Below are positions 1-8,446 of a stretch of 64,000 nucleotides of DNA, one piece after another (position 1 is the first letter of the stretch; every line of letters begins with the position of its first letter). The DNA lies in the NCBI GenBank assembly GCA_004346645.1, contig SMDA01000008.1, positions 1 through 64,000 of the forward strand, in the 5' to 3' direction. The notes under the pieces are model-generated. The model was not told the DNA's origin and made no database searches. It saw nothing but the letters and a program-made list of their open reading frames with translations. The position numbers and the translations under genes were made by a program. This DNA is from Gulbenkiania mobilis. GTDB lineage: Bacteria > Pseudomonadota > Gammaproteobacteria > Burkholderiales > Chromobacteriaceae.

Positions 1-70
1 GACGCCAGCGGCCTACGCCAAATTACTGGCGGAGAAATCAGGTAAATTAGCCTTGGACTCTAAAGCGTAA
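1..70 (+). CDS. 3' end of an unidentified gene (partial)
   Basis: Reading frame 2 is open from the window edge to TAA at 68-70 and encodes 22 residues ending AYAKLLAEKSGKLALDSKA. The Lys/Ala/Leu-rich helical tail looks like a real C-terminus. The other two forward frames also close quickly, so length gives no support. It would be convergent with the gene at 108-716. The product cannot be named from this fragment. Confidence 0.3.
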   Translation, partial: TPAAYAKLLAEKSGKLALDSKA

Positions 71-107
71 TGCTACTGAGATTGGGGGGACGTCGAACCT
101 CATCCAA

Positions 108-716
108 TCAGACCAGATCCTCGCCAGCCTCTGCTTCCAGGCGGCGGCGTTCAGCAATGAAAAAGCGCTGGATGCCCTCCACTGAAGGGCCCAGCGCCCC
201 CAGCAGTTCCTGGCGGGGTACCGGTGGGGCCTCGGCGCCTTGCAGACCTTCTGTCACCGCTTCTTTCTCCAGGCCCAGCAGTAGGATCGGATACAGCAGT
301 TCCTGCCCCGTCTCCGACTCGAACAGCAGTGCCCAGTCCTCGTTCAGCAGCGTCATGCCCTGCACGAACCCCTCCGCCCACGCAACACCACTCATCTCTC
401 CACTTCCGTCAGAATCCAGCCAAGGTGCATAGCTCCCTTCGACGGTCAGTGCCTGGGCAATCTCCATCCAGTGTCGGGAGAGAAGATCCACAAATTGCTC
501 CAGTGCCTTCATCGATGAAAAAGCTTTCTCATCGTCGAAAGCCTCTCCGAGAATGAACGACAGGCACTCCTGGGGTCTGAGGGGCTCGGGCCCCGCGACC
601 AGTGCCGCGAAGAACCCGTCCAGGCGTTCCAGCGACATGGCACCTTGGGTTTCAAAGTGTTTCAGCTGCTGGCCCAGCCGGGTGTAATCCGCATCGCTGA
701 GGGGACGGTATTTCAT
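108..716 (-). CDS. YecA/YgfB-like UPF0149 family protein
   Basis: The 202-aa protein has the UPF0149 layout: an N-terminal helix, then MSLERLDGFFAALVAGPE at about residues 27-44 and a following SFILGE block, matching the LDG-FFAAL-GPE signature of YecA/YgfB proteins. There is no C-terminal SEC-C zinc motif (CxCGSGxxxKxC), which many YecA members carry; the protein ends in a charged helix. The biochemical role of the family is poorly defined. It is transcribed away from rlmD's 3' end, with a GGTTGGCCGAA word in the 70-bp gap. Confidence 0.8.
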   Translation of the reverse strand: MKYRPLSDADYTRLGQQLKHFETQGAMSLERLDGFFAALVAGPEPLRPQECLSFILGEAFDDEKAFSSMKALEQFVDLLSRHWMEIAQALTVEGSYAPWLDSDGSGEMSGVAWAEGFVQGMTLLNEDWALLFESETGQELLYPILLLGLEKEAVTEGLQGAEAPPVPRQELLGALGPSVEGIQRFFIAERRRLEAEAGEDLV

Positions 717-786
717 GAAGTGGCCCTTTCAGGTTGGCCGAAGCTTGGTCGGGCACCGTACGGCACCCGCCTGCTGGCTAGGAAAT

Positions 787-2355
787 TCAAGCGTCTTCGA
801 CCTTGCTGTTCTCGGCGGCCTGGAGGGCCGCGCGCTTGTCGTAGTAGTCCTTGTTTGCCAAGTAATGCTGGTAACGGGCTTCCTTGCGTGCTTGGCGTTC
901 TGCCTCGGCCGCCACCTTGGCGTGCGCTTCCGCTTCCTCGCGGGCTTTCTTGGCTGCCCGGGCTGCTTCCCGTTCCGCGGCCTCGGCCGCTTCGATCGCC
1001 TCGATCTCTGCGCGTGTCTTGCCCGGGCCGGTCTTCTCGAACCACGCCACGGACTCCACATGCGCGGTGTGCGGGAACATGTTGATGATGCCGGCCGCTT
1101 TCAAGGTGTAGCCCTTGGTGTGGACCAGGATGCCCGCATCACGTGCCAGCGTGGCCGGATTACAGGATACGTAGACGATACGCGGCGGCGCGTTGTCATC
1201 GTTGAGCGCCTTGACCAGCTCCACCGCGCCATCACGCGGCGGGTCGATCAGCATCTTGTCGAACCGGCCCAAGCTGGCAAAACTCTCCTCGGTCATGAGG
1301 AAAAGGTTGGCCTCGCGATATCGGACGCGCTCGGCCAAGCCGTTGTGGGTGGCATTCTCGATAGCCCTTTTCACCAGCGCTTGGCTGCCCTCCATGCCGA
1401 GCACGGTGGCGCCGCTGCGTGCAATGGGCAAGGTGAAGTTGCCGATACCGCAGAACATATCAGCAATGCGCTCACCCGGCTGGGGATCCAGAAGCCGCAG
1501 CGCGCGGCTGACCATGACGTTGTTGATGTCCGGGTTCACCTGGGTAAATTCGGTGGGGTAGTAGGGCATCTCTACGGCAAAATCGGCCAGACGGTAGGTT
1601 AGGCGGGGCGCGTCGAGCGGGTAAAGGGGATAGCAGCTATCAGGCCCCTTGGGCTGCAGCCAGATCTGCACCGGTCGCCCCGGCTGGCTGTGCGCGTCCG
1701 AGAAAGCCCGCAGCAGGACCTCGTCGCCGGGGGTGATCGCATCCATGTTGCGGAAGACGAGCACGTCCACCTCGGCCCCCACAGCCACCTCCACCTGCGG
1801 CATGCGGTCACGGATTGAGAGCTTCTCGATCAGGGAGCGCAGGGGCATGATCAGCTGGGAAATGTGGGCGGGCAGGATGTGGCATTCGCGCATCTCGGCA
1901 ATATAGCTCGAACGGCGCTCGTGAAAGCCTACCAGCACGCCGCCCTTCTTGGGCACGTAGCGTGCAGAGAGGCGGGCGCGATGACGGTAGCCCCAGGGGG
2001 CACCGGCGATCGGCGTGAGAATGCGCTCGGCCTTGACCTTTCCGATGCGCTGCAGGTTGTCCTCCAGCACGCGCTGCTTGTTGGCCACCTGTGCGGTGAA
2101 CTCGACATGCTGCATCGTACAGCCACCGCACACCCCAAAGTGCGGGCAGCGCGGCGTGGTGCGCATGAAGCTCTCGCGCAGGATGACGCTGGCGTCGGCG
2201 TTCTCGTAAGTGGGTTTTTTGCGGTAGGAACTGTATATTACCTTTTCATAAGGCAGGGCCCCGTCTATGAAGAGGGTCTTACCTTCCACGTGGGCAACCC
2301 CTCGCCCTTCGTGGTCTAGAGATTCGATTACGGCCTGGTTCTGAGCAGAGTGCAT
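787..2355 (-). CDS. rlmD: 23S rRNA (uracil-1939-C5)-methyltransferase RlmD
   Basis: SAM-dependent methyltransferase that makes 5-methyluridine at position 1939 of 23S rRNA. An N-terminal TRAM-like region (about residues 1-60) is followed by an iron-sulfur cluster motif with Cys70, Cys76 and Cys79, plus Cys158 in MRECHIL. The Rossmann methyltransferase part shows [11 protein letters not shown] (SAM site), DPPRDGA, and the catalytic Cys in [12 protein letters not shown]. At 522 aa it is longer than the E. coli enzyme (about 430 aa). The extra part is an Ala/Glu/Lys-rich, probably helical tail from about residue 445, of unknown use. Confidence 0.95.
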   Translation of the reverse strand: MHSAQNQAVIESLDHEGRGVAHVEGKTLFIDGALPYEKVIYSSYRKKPTYENADASVILRESFMRTTPRCPHFGVCGGCTMQHVEFTAQVANKQRVLEDNLQRIGKVKAERILTPIAGAPWGYRHRARLSARYVPKKGGVLVGFHERRSSYIAEMRECHILPAHISQLIMPLRSLIEKLSIRDRMPQVEVAVGAEVDVLVFRNMDAITPGDEVLLRAFSDAHSQPGRPVQIWLQPKGPDSCYPLYPLDAPRLTYRLADFAVEMPYYPTEFTQVNPDINNVMVSRALRLLDPQPGERIADMFCGIGNFTLPIARSGATVLGMEGSQALVKRAIENATHNGLAERVRYREANLFLMTEESFASLGRFDKMLIDPPRDGAVELVKALNDDNAPPRIVYVSCNPATLARDAGILVHTKGYTLKAAGIINMFPHTAHVESVAWFEKTGPGKTRAEIEAIEAAEAAEREAARAAKKAREEAEAHAKVAAEAERQARKEARYQHYLANKDYYDKRAALQAAENSKVEDA

Positions 2356-2487
2356 GGTGTGCCGGAGTGACTGAACGTAAAGCCCGGTATTTTCTCAAAA
2401 AGCGGCGGCAGGCGCATGGGTTTTGGCACGGCTTTTCTGCCGGCATCTGTTAGAATTTGCCCGGGTTTTTTAAATGGAACATGTTAG

Positions 2488-3432
2488 ATGAGCGGCAGGA
2501 TTAAATGGCGGGCGCTGGTGGCGCTGTGCGGGATTTCTTGGGCATCGCTGACGGCGGCAGGCACACCACAGCCTGACGTGCCCATCAGCCCGCAGGGCCT
2601 GCATGTGGTGGTGAACCTGCCGCAGACGCGGCTGTTCCTCTATCAGGATGGCACGCTGGTGAAAAGCTATCCGGTGGCCGTGGGCAAGATGCTGACCAAG
2701 ACCCCGACCGGCGATTTTTCGATCACCGGCGTTTATCGGGCCCCTTCGTGGCATGTACCCAAGTCCATCCAGGAAGAGATGCGCCGTCAGGGCAAGCCTG
2801 TGCAGACCGTGGTGCCGCCCGGGCCGCAGAACCCGCTGGGGCCGGTATTCATCCGTTTTGGCGAGCCCCGGCTGGGGTTGGGCTTCCATGGAACCAATGC
2901 GCCCGGCAGTGTGCCCGGTTTCCGGAGCCACGGGTGCGTGCGCCTGAAAAACGAGGACGCCTTGGAACTGGCCGGGACGGTCTACAACGGTGCGGCGGTC
3001 ACAGTGGCCTACCAGACGGTGCTGCTCAACGAGGACGATGCCGGCGAGCTGTGGCTGACTGCCCTGCGCAACCCTTACAAAGGAGAGGACCCTTCCTATC
3101 CGATGCTGGCCGACACCCTGCTCAACTGGCAGCGCGAGAAGGCGGTGGCTGTGCACGGCAAGCGGGTGGATCTGGCGCTGCGCGAGCGCAGCGGCAAGCC
3201 GGTATGCCTGACCTGCACCCGCTCGGACGGCGCACGCATCAACGGGCAGTTGACTGCATTGCGCTGGCTCAACCCGTCGGTGCCGGTTTCCCCGGGACTG
3301 CCCGACGTACCGATGGATATCTCGGCTCCGATCCAGCAGGGTACAGGCTCCATGGCGCCGGCCCGCAAGCCACGGCCGTCTGCAGCGGCCCCTGCCAGCC
3401 GTCCCATGGCTACGCGCGCCATCGGCGCCTGA
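2488..3432 (+). CDS. L,D-transpeptidase (YkuD domain), secreted
   Basis: Periplasmic peptidoglycan cross-linking or lipoprotein-anchoring enzyme of the YkuD fold. An N-terminal signal segment (about residues 1-25, hydrophobic [14 protein letters not shown]) precedes the catalytic domain at about 38-175. That domain contains HGTN at 134-137 and the SHGCVRL signature with catalytic Cys150. A C-terminal region of about 140 residues has a CLTC pair and a Pro/Ala-rich tail outside the domain. The length (314 aa) resembles the YcfS/YbiS/ErfK group, but I cannot tell which linkage it makes. It stands alone, with an uptake-like word just downstream at 3480-3490. Confidence 0.9.
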   Translation: MSGRIKWRALVALCGISWASLTAAGTPQPDVPISPQGLHVVVNLPQTRLFLYQDGTLVKSYPVAVGKMLTKTPTGDFSITGVYRAPSWHVPKSIQEEMRRQGKPVQTVVPPGPQNPLGPVFIRFGEPRLGLGFHGTNAPGSVPGFRSHGCVRLKNEDALELAGTVYNGAAVTVAYQTVLLNEDDAGELWLTALRNPYKGEDPSYPMLADTLLNWQREKAVAVHGKRVDLALRERSGKPVCLTCTRSDGARINGQLTALRWLNPSVPVSPGLPDVPMDISAPIQQGTGSMAPARKPRPSAAAPASRPMATRAIGA

Positions 3433-3507
3433 GCCGTCTGTGCCGTACCCAAGGCCCGCCGTCAAGGCGGGCCTTGTCGTTCGGCCAACCTTTGACACGT
3501 GCAGGGT

Positions 3508-3537
3508 TTGCCGCGGTTTTTTCCGGCAGCGTACAAT
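3508..3537 (+). promoter_or_regulatory. Putative sigma-70 promoter of gltX
   Basis: TTGCCG at 3508-3513 and TACAAT at 3532-3537 are separated by 18 bp and lie 31 bp before the gltX ATG. A better -35 hexamer, TTGACA at 3492-3497, is too far from this -10 element. Confidence 0.5.
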
Positions 3538-3568
3538 ACCCGCTTTGACCCTTACCGAGCCGTTTCCG

Positions 3569-4954
3569 ATGATCCGTACCCGCTTCGCTCCCAGCCCGAC
3601 CGGTTTCCTGCATATCGGCGGGGTGCGCACTGCTCTCTTTTCCTGGGCCTACGCCCGCAAGCATGGCGGCACCTTCGTGCTGCGCGTCGAAGACACTGAC
3701 CTTGAGCGCTCCACGCCGGAGTCGGTAAAGGCCATTCTGGATGGTATGCACTGGGTTGGACTGGATTATGACGAAGGCCCGTTTTACCAGACCCAGCGCT
3801 TCGATCGCTACAAGGCGGTCATCCAGCAGTTGCTGGATACCGGTCATGCCTATCATTGCTATATGAGCAAGGATGAGCTGGACGCGCTGCGCGCCGAACA
3901 GGAAGCGCGTGGCGAGAAGCCGCGTTACAACCGCCTGTGGCGCCCGGAGGCAGGCAAGACCCTGCCCCCGGTGCCTGAGGGTGTAGCACCGGTGGTGCGC
4001 TTTCGCAATCCGGTGGGTGGTTCGGTGGTGTGGGAAGATGCAGTCAAGGGTCGCATCGAGATCAGCAACGAGGAGCTGGACGACCTGATCATCGCCCGCC
4101 CCGACGGCAGCCCCACCTACAACTTCTGCGTGGTGGTGGACGACTGGGACATGCATATCACCCATGTCATCCGTGGGGACGACCACGTCAACAACACCCC
4201 ACGCCAGATCAATATCCTGAAGGCACTGGGGGCGCCGCTGCCGGTATACGCACACCTGCCCATGATCCTCAACGAGAACGGCCAGAAGATGTCCAAGCGC
4301 CGGGATGCGGTGAGCGTGGTGGACTATGCCGGCCAGGGTATTCTGCCCGAGGCCCTGCTGAATTACCTCGCCCGCCTGGGCTGGGGGCACGGGGACGACG
4401 AGTTTTTCTCTATGCAGCAGTTCGTAGAGTGGTTCGATCTGGAAAACGTCAGCGCGTCGCCCAGCCGCTTCAATCACGAAAAGCTGCTGTGGCTGAACGG
4501 CCTGCACCTGAAGGCGGCAGACCTCGGCAGGTTGGCCGAACTGGTGCGCCCGCGTCTGGCAGAGTCTGGCATCGCCACCGACGGTGGGCCACGTTTGGAG
4601 GACGTGATCGCGCTGGTGCGCGAGCGGGTGCAGGATGTAAATGCGCTGGCGCGCGAGTGCGACTACTTCTACCGCAAGCGCACGGCGGATTCGGCCGATG
4701 TCGAGAAGCATCTTGCCGGTGACGCGCCGGCACGCATGGCCCGGTTTGCCGAGCGGCTGGCTGCTTTGCCACAGTGGGAGACGGAAGCCATTCACGGGCT
4801 GTTCAAGCCGTTCTGCGCAGAGGAAGGCATCAAGATGGGGCAGCTTGGCATGCCGCTTCGTGTGTTGGTGTGCGGCACCACGCAGACGCCGTCGGTGGAT
4901 GCCGTGCTGGCCTTGATCGGCCGGGACGAGGTATTGCGCCGTCTGACGGCCTGA
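3569..4954 (+). CDS. gltX: Glutamyl-tRNA synthetase
   Basis: Class I aminoacyl-tRNA synthetase that charges tRNA-Glu. The chosen ATG at 3569 gives [12 protein letters not shown], with the HIGH-type motif (HIGG) at residues 15-18. An upstream in-frame extension to 3440 has no family counterpart. KMSKR appears near residue 240 ([12 protein letters not shown]), and the anticodon-binding domain fills the C-terminal third. Its 461 aa is normal for a bacterial GltX. One exact uptake-like word lies inside the gene at 4530-4540. A strong hairpin terminator follows. Confidence 0.97.
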   Translation: MIRTRFAPSPTGFLHIGGVRTALFSWAYARKHGGTFVLRVEDTDLERSTPESVKAILDGMHWVGLDYDEGPFYQTQRFDRYKAVIQQLLDTGHAYHCYMSKDELDALRAEQEARGEKPRYNRLWRPEAGKTLPPVPEGVAPVVRFRNPVGGSVVWEDAVKGRIEISNEELDDLIIARPDGSPTYNFCVVVDDWDMHITHVIRGDDHVNNTPRQINILKALGAPLPVYAHLPMILNENGQKMSKRRDAVSVVDYAGQGILPEALLNYLARLGWGHGDDEFFSMQQFVEWFDLENVSASPSRFNHEKLLWLNGLHLKAADLGRLAELVRPRLAESGIATDGGPRLEDVIALVRERVQDVNALARECDYFYRKRTADSADVEKHLAGDAPARMARFAERLAALPQWETEAIHGLFKPFCAEEGIKMGQLGMPLRVLVCGTTQTPSVDAVLALIGRDEVLRRLTA

Positions 4955-4975
4955 GTCTGCCCTGCAGCGTTCCCC

Positions 4976-5007
4976 AGACACCCCGCCGGTTTTCCGGCGG
5001 GGTGTCT
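4976..5007. terminator. Bidirectional hairpin terminator, gltX / sugE
   Basis: AGACACCCCGCCGG (4976-4989), a TTTT loop, and CCGGCGGGGTGTCT (4994-5007) form a perfect 14-bp stem, followed by a short T run. It lies between the convergent gltX and sugE genes and could serve both. Confidence 0.85.
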
Positions 5008-5035
5008 GCTTTTCAACGGACGGGCCTGGAACGCT

Positions 5036-5356
5036 TCAGCCCGCCAGCTTGAGACCGATGATGCCGGCGGCGATGGCCACTAGGCTGCCCAGGCGCAGTG
5101 GTGTGACCGGCTCACCGAGCAGTACCATGCCGAGCAGAGCGGTACCGCAGGCGCCGATACCCACCCAGACGGCGTAGCCCGTCCCTACCGGCAGGGTGCG
5201 CAACGCATACGCCAACAGCAGGAAGCTGCCAGCCATCGTGATCAGCGTGAAGAGCGAGGGCCAGAGTCGGGTGAAGCCATCCGAGGCCTTGAGCCCCAGC
5301 GCCCAGGCCACTTCCAGCAGGCCGGCAATAAGAAGTGCAATCCAGGAAGCGTTCAT
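5036..5356 (-). CDS. sugE: SMR-family guanidinium exporter SugE/Gdx
   Basis: Small multidrug resistance protein of 106 aa with four predicted membrane helices. It follows E. coli SugE closely: [19 protein letters not shown] with the essential membrane Glu in helix 1, [15 protein letters not shown] in helix 3, and a GIIGLKLAG end. The SugE/Gdx branch exports guanidinium ion, in contrast to EmrE-type members that carry larger cations. A guanidine-II riboswitch immediately upstream supports this substrate assignment. Confidence 0.92.
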   Translation of the reverse strand: MNASWIALLIAGLLEVAWALGLKASDGFTRLWPSLFTLITMAGSFLLLAYALRTLPVGTGYAVWVGIGACGTALLGMVLLGEPVTPLRLGSLVAIAAGIIGLKLAG

Positions 5357-5366
5357 GCAAGTCGGG

Positions 5367-5408
5367 CGGGGCCGTCCCCGGCGGGATACGCCGACCGGGT
5401 CGTCCCGG
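5367..5408 (-). promoter_or_regulatory. Guanidine-II (mini-ykkC) riboswitch
   Basis: On the minus strand two short hairpins with ACGR tetraloops lie just before sugE: CCGGG-ACGA-CCCGG (plus-strand 5395-5408) and CGGGG-ACGG-CCCCG (5367-5380), joined by about 14 nt. Paired stem-loops with ACGR loops define mini-ykkC RNAs, which bind guanidine. The second hairpin ends 10 nt before the sugE start codon, so it probably acts on translation initiation. I checked motif and spacing by eye only. Confidence 0.85.
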
Positions 5409-5432
5409 GCGGGGGTTCAAGATGGAAACAGT

Positions 5433-6902
5433 CTACGAGGCGGCCGGAAGGGGGGCAAGGCGTCGCTGCATCGCCTGCTGGCACGCCAGTGTACCCACAC
5501 GGGCCAAGGCGCCGGTATAGCGCTCATCCATCGGATAGCAGCAGGACAGACGCAGGGCGTTGGGGTAGCGGCCGCCGGGTGAATAGAGCGGCCCGGGCAT
5601 CACGCTGATGCCTTCGGCCAAGGCGGCATGAAAGAGCGCCACCGTGTCGAACCCCTCGGGCAGCTCTACCCAGATGAGGAAACCACCCGCTGGGTGGGTG
5701 GCATGGGTGCCTGGCGGGAAATGGCGGTCGATCAGCCCCAGCACCCGGTCAACGTGACTTGCATAGCGCCGCTTCAGTCCGCGCAGGTGGTGGTCATAAC
5801 CCCCGGTTTCCAGAAACAGCCCCAGCGTTTCGGACAGTACCAAAGGCTCGGCCACCGACGAAGCGAACTTCAGCTTCCGCACCGCCTCCCGGAACCGTCC
5901 GGCCTCCATCCATCCCACGCGAAAGTCCGGTGCCAGGGTTTTGGTGTAGCTGGTACATACGATTACCCAGCCCTCGGTGTCGAAAGCCTTGACCGCTGGC
6001 GCCAGGGTTTCGCCGAACTGCAGTTCGGCGTACAGCGCGTCCTCGATCAGCGGTACCCGGTGGTGCGTAACCAGCCGTGCCAGCCGTTTCTTGTTTTCCA
6101 GCGGCATGATGCAGCCCAGCGGGTTGTGTACATTGGGCATCGCCACGACAGCATTGAGCCGGTTTTCGCTCAGCAGCAGTTCCAGCGCATCCAGCGACAG
6201 GCCGGTCAGTGGGTCGGTGGGGATTTCCACCGCTTTGAGGCCCAGACTGGACAAAAGCGGCAGCAGGTTGAAATAGGTGGGCGACTCCAGCCCAACCGTG
6301 TCCCCGGGCCGGGTGACCGCACGCAGGGCCAGCTGCAGCGCCTCCATGCAGCCATGCGTGATCAGAATATTGTCCGGCCGCAAAGCCATGCCCAGCTCCA
6401 TGGCGCGCCGGGCGATCTGCGTGCGCAGGCGCTCCGAACCGGGGGGCAGGGCATAGGTACTCAGCATCTGCGGCTGACGGCGCAGCACCTGCCCCATCAG
6501 CCGGGCCAGCTTGGCACCCGGGTAGAAGTCGCCTCCTTTAGGACAGGCCAGCGCCAGATCGATGAAGCCTGCCTGCTGCTGGGCGGACAGGACAGTACCG
6601 ATCAGATCCAGCACCGCGCCGTCGGCGGGGGCCGCCTGGGTACTGGTGATGGGCGCCGTGCGCGCCAGCACCGGCAAGCGGGCACGTACGTAGTAGCCGG
6701 ACTGTGGCCGCGCCTCGATCAGGCCACGGTCTTCCAGCATGCGGTAGGCGGCCACTACGGTGTTCAGACTGAGGGCGCGGCTGTGCGCGGTGCGGCGCAC
6801 CGACGGCAGGCGTGCGCCCGGCTGCAGCGTACCGCCGATGATGGCCTGGGCGAGGTCATCGGCAAGCTGGTGATAGAGCGGAGGGTTGGCCGAAGTCAGC
6901 AT
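5433..6902 (-). CDS. MocR-type GntR/aminotransferase transcriptional regulator
   Basis: The 489-aa protein joins a GntR winged helix-turn-helix at about residues 5-75 (LYHQLADDLAQAIIGGTLQPG, then PSVRR, SLNTVVAAYRMLEDRGL) to a fold-type I PLP aminotransferase domain. The PLP Lys is probably the one in SYTKTLAP. MocR proteins usually sense an amine or amino-acid ligand through PLP. The chosen ATG at 6902 gives MLTSANPPLYHQ at the family's usual N-terminus; the longer frame to 7196 has no support. It is divergent from a LysE exporter, so it probably controls that gene. An uptake-like word at 6884-6894 encodes part of its N-terminus. Confidence 0.88.
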   Translation of the reverse strand: MLTSANPPLYHQLADDLAQAIIGGTLQPGARLPSVRRTAHSRALSLNTVVAAYRMLEDRGLIEARPQSGYYVRARLPVLARTAPITSTQAAPADGAVLDLIGTVLSAQQQAGFIDLALACPKGGDFYPGAKLARLMGQVLRRQPQMLSTYALPPGSERLRTQIARRAMELGMALRPDNILITHGCMEALQLALRAVTRPGDTVGLESPTYFNLLPLLSSLGLKAVEIPTDPLTGLSLDALELLLSENRLNAVVAMPNVHNPLGCIMPLENKKRLARLVTHHRVPLIEDALYAELQFGETLAPAVKAFDTEGWVIVCTSYTKTLAPDFRVGWMEAGRFREAVRKLKFASSVAEPLVLSETLGLFLETGGYDHHLRGLKRRYASHVDRVLGLIDRHFPPGTHATHPAGGFLIWVELPEGFDTVALFHAALAEGISVMPGPLYSPGGRYPNALRLSCCYPMDERYTGALARVGTLACQQAMQRRLAPLPAAS

Positions 6903-6924
6903 GCTGGGCTTTTGGGGACAGTGG

Positions 6925-6983
6925 CCGGGACAATTCCCGGGTACAGTCGGCATTTTCGCAAAACTGTAACCGGAACAATACAG
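6925..6983. promoter_or_regulatory. Putative MocR operator between the regulator and lysE-type exporter
   Basis: The divergent intergenic region holds a repeated block, CCGGGACAAT (6925-6934) and CCGGAACAAT (6970-6979), 45 bp apart. The second lies inside an inverted repeat, CTGTA (6964-6968) with TACAG (6979-6983). Mixed direct and inverted half-sites are typical of MocR-family operators. The assignment rests on position and symmetry only. Confidence 0.5.
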
Positions 6984-7055
6984 CTTTCTTGCGTCTGTCA
7001 CCACTGCGGGGGCTGCCCTAGCATGAAATCTCCCTTCAATTGGCAGGAGCCCCCC

Positions 7056-7673
7056 ATGTTCGATGCTGCGCTGGTGTCCTATGTGGCCATCATGTCCATT
7101 ACCCCCGGACCCAACAACCTGATGCTGGCCGCCTCGGGGGTCAATTTCGGTTTCCGGCGCAGCCTGCCGCATGTGATGGGCATCAGCGCAGGTCATGCGG
7201 TCCAGGTTGCCCTTACCGCCGCACTGCTGGCCTACGTGTTGGCCGGGCTGGGCCCGGTGCGCCTGTGGCTGGCGGTGGCGGGCTGCCTCTACCTACTATG
7301 GCTGTCGTGGCAGATCGCCCGGGCCGGGCAGCCGGCATCCGCAGGCAGAACGCATGGCCGTCCGATGGGGTTTCTGGCCGCGGCCCTGTTCCAGTGGCTC
7401 AATCCGAAGGCCTGGGTGATGGTAATCAACGTGGCGCTGCTGTTCATGCCCAAGGCTGGGGCGGGCCATCCGGGCCTTGCCGTGGTCCTGGGAATCAGCT
7501 GCGCACTCATCAACCTGCCGTGCATCGCCGTATGGGCGCTGGCGGGCGACCGCCTCCGACGGCGGCTGGCGACTCCACAGGCGCTCTGGGTGTTCAACGG
7601 ACTGATGGGTGGGCTGATGGCGGCCACCGCACTGTGGCTGCTCTTTGAGGAGACCGGCCTCTGGCCACGCTGA
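7056..7673 (+). CDS. LysE/RhtB family amino-acid exporter
   Basis: The 205-aa inner-membrane protein has the LysE pattern: SITPGPNNLMLAASGVNFG near residues 12-30, a second hydrophobic pair, then LFQWLNPKAWVMVINVALLF around residue 115, and further C-terminal membrane segments. Family members export amino acids or analogues by proton antiport. The start at 7056 is preferred over 7023 because GGAG lies 6 nt before it. It is divergent from the MocR-type regulator, which probably responds to its substrate. Confidence 0.87.
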   Translation: MFDAALVSYVAIMSITPGPNNLMLAASGVNFGFRRSLPHVMGISAGHAVQVALTAALLAYVLAGLGPVRLWLAVAGCLYLLWLSWQIARAGQPASAGRTHGRPMGFLAAALFQWLNPKAWVMVINVALLFMPKAGAGHPGLAVVLGISCALINLPCIAVWALAGDRLRRRLATPQALWVFNGLMGGLMAATALWLLFEETGLWPR

Positions 7674-7687
7674 AAAGGCCGATGTGC

Positions 7688-7714
7688 TAAAGTTGCAGCC
7701 AGTCCGGCCGATAC
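7688..7714 (+). promoter_or_regulatory. Sigma-28 (FliA) promoter of flgP-flgT
   Basis: TAAAGTTG (7688-7695), exactly 11 bp, then GCCGATAC (7707-7714). The FliA consensus is TAAAGTTT-N11-GCCGATAA, so 14 of 16 positions match with ideal spacing. It lies 54 bp before the flgP ATG, which fits late flagellar class expression. Confidence 0.85.
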
Positions 7715-7767
7715 TCTTGATGAGTCGGCTCGCCAACGCGGCCCATCGAACCCAGCGGAAACCTTCC

Positions 7768-8436
7768 ATGAACCGAATTCGACTTCTTCGCCTCTTTGTC
7801 CCCGCCGCGCTGGTCAGCCTGGCGGCCTGCGCCGCGCCCGGCGCTGCCGCCCCGCATGGCGGCGAGCCTGCCTCCGAGGGGCATGCCCAGGTCGCCCCCG
7901 CCGACCCGGGCGCAATGACCGGCGTAGGCTATGCAGGCCCCGGCATCGAAACCCCTGTCCCCAAGGTGATCGTGAAGGAGGTCAACCCCTTCCAGCCCAT
8001 CACCATCCGTGTCGTCGGCAACGGGGCGCCGCCGTACAGTAATGCCCTGACCCCCTCCCAGCGCAAGCTGCTGGCGATGCGGGCCGCTCGGCTGGATGCC
8101 TTCCGCGCGATCGCCGAACAGGTGCAGGGCATGAAGCTGATCGGTAGCAGCTCGGTAGCCAACATGATCGCCACCAGCGATGGCTTCCGCACCTATGTGG
8201 ACGCCTACTTGCGCGGTGTGCGCATTGTCTCGACCACGTTGCTGCCGGACGGCACCAGCGAAGCCGTGGCGGAAATCGTGCTGGACCAAGCCTTCTACCA
8301 GCAGTTCCGCATGGCGCTGCAGCGCACCGGGAGCGTGATGCAGGCGGCACAGGAAAGCCCCGCCATCGGGCTGGAGTGCGGCGACGGCAACTGTGCCAAC
8401 AGCCGCTACCAGAGCCACTACTACGTCGCGCAGTAA
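7768..8436 (+). CDS. flgP: FlgP-like outer-membrane lipoprotein (LPP20 family)
   Basis: The 222-aa lipoprotein has a signal peptide ending in a lipobox (LVSLAAC, Cys at about 21). After a Pro/Gly/Ala-rich linker comes an LPP20/FlgP domain from about residue 90: QRKLLAMRAARLDAFRAIAE, then a long alpha/beta stretch with VDAYLRGVRIVSTTLLPDG. In Vibrio, FlgP and FlgT help build the outer H and T rings around the flagellar motor. The adjacent flgT-like gene and a sigma-28 promoter point to the same role. The last part has a CGDGNC pair of cysteines. Confidence 0.78.
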   Translation: MNRIRLLRLFVPAALVSLAACAAPGAAAPHGGEPASEGHAQVAPADPGAMTGVGYAGPGIETPVPKVIVKEVNPFQPITIRVVGNGAPPYSNALTPSQRKLLAMRAARLDAFRAIAEQVQGMKLIGSSSVANMIATSDGFRTYVDAYLRGVRIVSTTLLPDGTSEAVAEIVLDQAFYQQFRMALQRTGSVMQAAQESPAIGLECGDGNCANSRYQSHYYVAQ

Positions 8437-8446
8437 GCGGCGTCCG

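Noticed and set aside
787..2355. Long opposite-strand frames over rlmD, dsbD, dxs, valS, argS and others
   Set aside because: At high GC, antisense frames stay open by codon bias; they lack family motifs and ribosome sites and sit on clear genes.
5112..5420. Alternative frame across the sugE leader
   Set aside because: It runs through the riboswitch hairpins and overlaps sugE in another frame; no homology pattern.
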